Source: Bradyrhizobium sp. 21
Lineage (GTDB): Bacteria; Pseudomonadota; Alphaproteobacteria; Rhizobiales; Xanthobacteraceae
Assembly (NCBI RefSeq): GCF_023073335.1
Contig: NZ_JADPJG010000035.1
Coordinates: 376,341 to 440,340 of the forward strand
Direction: 5' to 3'
Length of the DNA: 64,000 nucleotides
Below are positions 60,522-64,000 of this stretch, piece by piece. How positions within the stretch are numbered: position 1 is the stretch's first letter; each line of letters begins with the position of its first letter. The position numbers and the translations under genes were made by a program. The notes under the pieces were generated by a model. The model had not been told where the DNA came from. It did not search any database and was given only the letters and a program-made list of their open reading frames with translations.

Positions 60522-61637
60522 ATGGCATTCGCAAAAGAGCTGTTCGACCGGGTCTGGTCGCGCAGGACGCAATTGGGGCTGGCGGTCCGGGTCACGGTGG
60601 CGGCCACCGGCGCCTATGCGCTTGCCACCGCGCTGCACCTGTTATTGCCGCTTTGGGCGGTACTGACCTCCATCATTGTGACCCAGATGAGCGTCGGGCG
60701 CTCGCTGAAGGCCACGCGCGATTACATGCTCGGCACGATCGGCGGCGCGATCTATGGCGGCGCGATCGCCATCCTGATCCCCTATTCCGGCGAACTGGGC
60801 CTGCTGGGATTGCTGGTGCTGGCCGTGGCCCCGCTTGCCTTTGTTGCGGCGGTCTATCCGAATCTGAGCTCGGCAACGGTGACGGCGGTGATCGTGCTGG
60901 TGCTACCGACCATGCATCATGCCGATCCCATGGCCTCGGCGATCGATCGCGTCAGCGAGGTTTCGGTCGGTGCGGTGACGGGACTACTGGTCTCGTTCCT
61001 GGTGCTGCCGTCGCGCGCGGTGCGGCAGATCCGGGCCAGCGCGGCGCGGCTGCTCGAACTGATCGCGGATGCCTTCACCGAATTGCTTGCGGGCCTGACG
61101 CGTGGCCGCGACAACGATGCGCTGCACCGGATCCAGGACGGCATCGGCACCGCAATGGTCGGCATGAATACGATCGGCGCCGAAGCCGAGCGCGAGCGCT
61201 CCGCACGATTGTCGGGCGGGCCCGACACCGGTCCGCTGTTGCGAACGATTTTGCGGCTGCGCCATGACGTCGTGATGATCGGCCGTGCCACGGTGGTGCC
61301 GTTGCCGGTCGAGGTGCAGGTCAGGCTTGCCGCACCCCTGGCGGAGGTCAGCGCCGCGATCGCGCGCTTTTTGAAGTCGGCGGCCGAAGCCATGCGCGCG
61401 GGCGCCGGCGCCCCGCCGATCCATCCCGTCCATGTCGCGCTCCAGCACTATTCCGAGGCGGTTGCCGCCGTCCGCCAGGACGGCCTGATCCGCGGCCAGC
61501 CGGCCGATACCGCCGAGCGCTTCTTCGCGATCGGCTTCTCGCTGGAGCAGATGCATCAGAATCTCTGCGATCTCGATCGCGTCGTCGGCGAATGGTCGGA
61601 GGCGGTGGCGGACAAGTCCGCGCGCGTGGCGGAGTGA
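60522..61637 (+). CDS. FUSC-family inner-membrane protein
   Basis: 371 aa from the ATG at 60522 (MAFAKELFDRVWSRRTQLGL); the frame continues upstream into the PrpD gene's 5' end and is not used. N-terminal half has about six membrane helices (VAATGAYALATALHLLLPLWAVLTSIIV, LGTIGGAIYGGAIAILI, LLGLLVLAVAPLAFVAAVY, VTAVIVLVLPTM) and the C-terminal half is a cytoplasmic helical part. The FUSC fold is found in aromatic-acid or fusaric-acid exporters; a partner membrane-fusion protein is not seen here. Confidence 0.87.
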   Translation: MAFAKELFDRVWSRRTQLGLAVRVTVAATGAYALATALHLLLPLWAVLTSIIVTQMSVGRSLKATRDYMLGTIGGAIYGGAIAILIPYSGELGLLGLLVLAVAPLAFVAAVYPNLSSATVTAVIVLVLPTMHHADPMASAIDRVSEVSVGAVTGLLVSFLVLPSRAVRQIRASAARLLELIADAFTELLAGLTRGRDNDALHRIQDGIGTAMVGMNTIGAEAERERSARLSGGPDTGPLLRTILRLRHDVVMIGRATVVPLPVEVQVRLAAPLAEVSAAIARFLKSAAEAMRAGAGAPPIHPVHVALQHYSEAVAAVRQDGLIRGQPADTAERFFAIGFSLEQMHQNLCDLDRVVGEWSEAVADKSARVAE

Positions 61638-61736
61638 ACCAGCGCGTGCCCCGCAGTCGGCTTCCGACAGCAGAAGCGAAATACGTTCAGCTACGTACCG
61701 TGCTTGCAGGACATGAAGCAAGAGGAAGGAGAGAGC

Positions 61737-62135
61737 ATGTTAGGGAACGCAAAGGTGGCAACCCGGCTTCCGGCCAAAGACCTGGACCGCGCGCGGGCAT
61801 TCTACTCCGAGAAACTCGGCCTCGAGCCGATCGAAGAGCGTGTGGGCGGGCTCCGCTATGTCTGCGCGGGAGGCGAGTTTGCAATATTTGTCTCAGCCGG
61901 AATGCAATCCGGCACGCACACCCAGATGGGCTGGGAAGTCGAGGACATCGAGGCAACGGTACGCGAGCTTCGCGCGCGCGGAGTCAAATTCGAAGAATAC
62001 GATCTGCCCGGCCTGAAGACGGTTGATGGTATCGCGCAGATTGCCGGAAATTATCCCAGCAGAGGTGTTGGAGAGCGAGGCGCGTGGTTTCGCGACAGCG
62101 AAGGTAACCTGCTGGGTGTCGGTCAGCCGACGTGA
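61737..62135 (+). CDS. Glyoxalase/VOC-fold protein
   Basis: 132 aa from the ATG at 61737, after an aggaaggagag site. Two beta-alpha-beta-beta-beta units: AKVATRLPAKDLDRARAFYSEKLGLEPIEE and WFRDSEGNLLGVGQP. Metal-binding Glu/His pattern of active glyoxalase I is not evident, so it may be a resistance or binding protein. Follows FUSC by 99 bp; may be co-transcribed. Confidence 0.87.
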   Translation: MLGNAKVATRLPAKDLDRARAFYSEKLGLEPIEERVGGLRYVCAGGEFAIFVSAGMQSGTHTQMGWEVEDIEATVRELRARGVKFEEYDLPGLKTVDGIAQIAGNYPSRGVGERGAWFRDSEGNLLGVGQPT

Positions 62136-62174
62136 ACCCGACGGGCAACTGCGTCGCCCGTGAGTGAACACGCG

Positions 62175-62825
62175 CTAGCGCCGTGCCAGCCCCTTGCTCT
62201 GCATGCGCCAGAGCAGGAGATCGATGCGGTCCTGGCCGAAGAACGGTTCGTTCTCGAACACAAAGGTTGGCACGCCCCAATGGCCCGAGGCGGCATGATC
62301 CTTTTCGTTCCCGGCGATCACCTGCTCGTAGCGATCCGCATCGTTGCTGATCGCTTCATCCATCGCGGCGAGATCGAAGCCGGCCTTCTCGGCGGCGCGC
62401 GCGAGGTGATCGCCCTCGTTCCATCCCGCGATCGAGCCGTCCCACAGCACGCGCGCGACCGCGTCGGTGAATGTGAGCGCGCGTCCCTCGAGCTGCGCCA
62501 TCGCGCCTAACCTGGTCAGGCGGTGGATGTAGGGTTGCTCTGTCGCGACATCGAACGTCGTCTTGTCCTGCACGATTGGATCCGGTCGCGGAAAGCGAAA
62601 CGGAATGCCCTCGTGCTGCGCCACGCGCGTGCTGTCGAGCACCACATAGCGAATGAAATTCGGACTGGCCTTCTTGAAGAAGCCGGGCACGCGGACCGCG
62701 AGCGGATAGACCGGCCGCAGGTTCACAGCGAGATCGTACTCCGCGACGAGCTTCAGCGTCTTCGGCAGTGCCAGATAGCTGAACGGGCTGCGGAAGGAAA
62801 AGAACAGGTCGACGGACAGCGTCAT
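62175..62825 (-). CDS. 2-hydroxychromene-2-carboxylate isomerase-like protein (DsbA/kappa-GST fold)
   Basis: 216 aa. Thioredoxin-like with an inserted helical domain. Active-site region DLFFSFRSPFSYLA has Ser in place of the DsbA CxxC, as in glutathione-dependent isomerases, and SGHWGVPTFVFENEPFFGQDRID is the conserved cis-Pro/C-terminal motif. Its ATG overlaps the DUF2867 stop by four bases, so it is the third gene of the MATE-DUF2867 operon. Substrate unknown. Confidence 0.9.
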   Translation of the reverse strand: MTLSVDLFFSFRSPFSYLALPKTLKLVAEYDLAVNLRPVYPLAVRVPGFFKKASPNFIRYVVLDSTRVAQHEGIPFRFPRPDPIVQDKTTFDVATEQPYIHRLTRLGAMAQLEGRALTFTDAVARVLWDGSIAGWNEGDHLARAAEKAGFDLAAMDEAISNDADRYEQVIAGNEKDHAASGHWGVPTFVFENEPFFGQDRIDLLLWRMQSKGLARR

Positions 62826-63310
62826 CGGGCCGGCTCCTCGATCCTCCCCATCATGCCGCGGGCTACGAGCTTATGGAACGGCGTGATGAGCGTGAGGTAG
62901 ATCCGGCCGAGGAAATTGTTTGTTTTCACCAGGGTGGTCAAGGTGACCTCGCGGCTCGCTGCGTTCCCGGCCACGTCGACGACGATGCGAAAATCGAGGT
63001 GAGAATCGTTGAAGCCGGCCACCAGCCGCTCAGGCGTCTCGCTCAACACCGGAAACAGGCCGATCAGGCCGCCCGGCGCCGGCGCGCCTTCGCCAGATTT
63101 TTTCAGCCCAAATGGAGTCACCAGGACATTGCGCAGGCGCACCAGCGCATCGACCCAGCGCGGCCCGTTCAAGACCATTCGTGTGCAGGCCTCGCGCGCA
63201 TTCAGGGCCGCTGCGCCGACCTCCACCCGAAACGCGTCGATGAACTGCGCGCCTGACAGCACCGTGCCGGCATCAACTTCAGGGGCGACTTCGCGAACTG
63301 TCCCGATCAT
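62822..63310 (-). CDS. DUF2867 domain protein
   Basis: 162 aa from the ATG at 63310, which overlaps the MATE stop by four bases; the frame opens further upstream but inside the MATE gene. Begins MIGTVREVAPEVDAGTVLSGAQFIDAF; RWVDALVRLRNVLVTPFGL and TNNFLGRIYLTLITPFHKLV are regular helices, with strands between (HLDFRIVVDV, REVTLTTLV). Resembles lipid/polyketide-binding-like SRPBCC folds, function unknown. Middle gene of a tightly coupled trio. Confidence 0.85.
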   Translation of the reverse strand: MIGTVREVAPEVDAGTVLSGAQFIDAFRVEVGAAALNAREACTRMVLNGPRWVDALVRLRNVLVTPFGLKKSGEGAPAPGGLIGLFPVLSETPERLVAGFNDSHLDFRIVVDVAGNAASREVTLTTLVKTNNFLGRIYLTLITPFHKLVARGMMGRIEEPAR

Positions 63311-64000
63311 CCCGCCAGTTTGCGCGTCAGCATGCGGAAGCGCAAGATCAGAAGGCCGGCATAAACGAAGGTCCCGACCGAGAACCCGATCCAGACGCCG
63401 ACCGCGCCGAGGCCGGCGTTGAACGCCAGCACCCAGGCGATGGGAAAGGCCACGCACCAATAGCCGATCGCCGCGAACACCAGTGTCATCCTGGTGTCAT
63501 TGATGCCGCGCAACGCGCCGCCCACGATGGTCTGCAGGCCGTCGGCGATGAAGAAGCTCGCGCCGACCACCAGCAGCGTTGCCGTCAGCTCGACCGTTGC
63601 CGCGCTGGCCTCGCTGCCGCCGAAGAAGAGCCGTCCCAGCTGGTAGCGGCCGAGGATGATGGCGACCGTCAGGGCGGAGACCAGGACGATCCCGAGCAGG
63701 GCCGCGACCAGCCCGGACCGCTTCACTGCGGCCGCGTCGTTGCGGCCGAAGGCGTGGCCGACCCGCACCGTCGCCGCCATGCCGATGCCGAGCGGGACCA
63801 TGAACAGCACGGCGGTGACCTGGAGCGCGATCTGGTGCGCGGCGAGCGCCGTGGTCGAGATCAGCCCCATCAGCAGCGCCGCCGACGAGAACAGGCCATA
63901 TTCCAGCAGCAGCGAGAACGAGATCGGGGCGCCGATCGCGAGGAGCTGGCGCAGCAGGGGCCAGTCGATCCGCCAGAGATGGGCGAGCAGACGATAATCC
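63307..64000 (-). CDS. MATE-family multidrug efflux transporter, 5' end cut at the window edge
   Basis: C-terminal part of about 230 residues, including about six membrane helices (LLAIGAPISFSLLLEYGLFSSAALLMG, LVAALLGIVLVSALTVAIILG, LVVGASFFIADGLQTIVGGALRG, FAAIGYWCVAFPIAWVLAF, VGVWIGFSVGTFVYAGLLIL). The MATE repeat signature VPLGIGMAATVRVGHAFGRND is present. Exchanges Na or H for cationic drugs or metabolites. Coupled to DUF2867 by an ATGA overlap. Confidence 0.93.
   Translation of the reverse strand, partial: DYRLLAHLWRIDWPLLRQLLAIGAPISFSLLLEYGLFSSAALLMGLISTTALAAHQIALQVTAVLFMVPLGIGMAATVRVGHAFGRNDAAAVKRSGLVAALLGIVLVSALTVAIILGRYQLGRLFFGGSEASAATVELTATLLVVGASFFIADGLQTIVGGALRGINDTRMTLVFAAIGYWCVAFPIAWVLAFNAGLGAVGVWIGFSVGTFVYAGLLILRFRMLTRKLAG

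Overview
The window looks like core chromosome of a slow-growing rhizobium of the genus Bradyrhizobium (Alphaproteobacteria, Nitrobacteraceae). The reasons are high G+C; an Irr protein whose haem-regulatory Cys29 and His117-119 fall at the numbers I recall for B. japonicum Irr; a Fur paralogue nearby; the irr/fabA-fabB-fabI and rimP-nusA-infB-rbfA-truB-rpsO-pnp neighbourhoods; and several families of short palindromic intergenic repeats. I see no tRNA or rRNA gene, CRISPR array, insertion sequence, prophage or plasmid gene. This genus assignment rests on recognition, not on a database search.

Layout. 1-5.1 kb: a truncated peptidoglycan-binding/trypsin-fold exported protein whose catalytic His is lost, a MoeB/ThiF-type E1 enzyme, an aldo/keto reductase divergent from a LysR regulator, and a 2-hydroxyacid dehydrogenase. 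5.4-9.7 kb: an SH3-domain exported protein, the iron regulator irr, and divergent from it the unsaturated fatty-acid genes fabA-fabB, followed by fabI. 9.7-11.5 kb: two adjacent paralogous exported proteins of unknown function. 11.6-15.3 kb: a GNAT acetyltransferase, oxyR and divergent katG (peroxide defence). 15.4-25.8 kb: one long minus-strand translation/RNA cluster (rimP, nusA, ylxR-like, infB, rbfA, truB, rpsO, pnp) with a promoter-terminator pair ahead of rimP and a long hairpin ahead of pnp.

26.2-42.3 kb: a DUF2336 protein (plus), then minus-strand groups: trmB-M20 peptidase; an XRE regulator; miaB-phoH-ybeY-corC-lnt (tRNA and rRNA maturation plus lipoprotein acylation); a HAD phosphatase; tsaB-rimI and fur; nfu (Fe-S); a universal stress protein; trpS; murJ. 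42.4-51.7 kb: a PfkB (adenosine-kinase-like) kinase, acyl-CoA ligase, class C serine hydrolase, succinate-semialdehyde-type dehydrogenase, two hypotheticals, and a GlxA-type regulator divergent from an alpha/beta hydrolase. 51.6-64 kb: a SulP-STAS-cNMP three-domain transporter, purC, pirin, a membrane-anchored AraC regulator next to an exported serine hydrolase, MmgE/PrpD, FUSC, a glyoxalase-fold protein, and a tightly overlapping minus-strand trio (MATE, DUF2867, HCCA-isomerase-like).

Functional links. Both Irr and Fur are encoded here, and the irr control region carries three direct hexamers and an ICE-like palindrome, which fits Fur control and possible Irr self-control. The most unusual loci are the tandem secreted paralogues (9740-11536), the inactive-looking protease at the left edge, the rimP leader terminator, and perfect or near-perfect operators at 3135-3154, 46740-46764 and 50716-50745. 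I did not find a convincing new multi-gene system; the paralogue pair is the best candidate.
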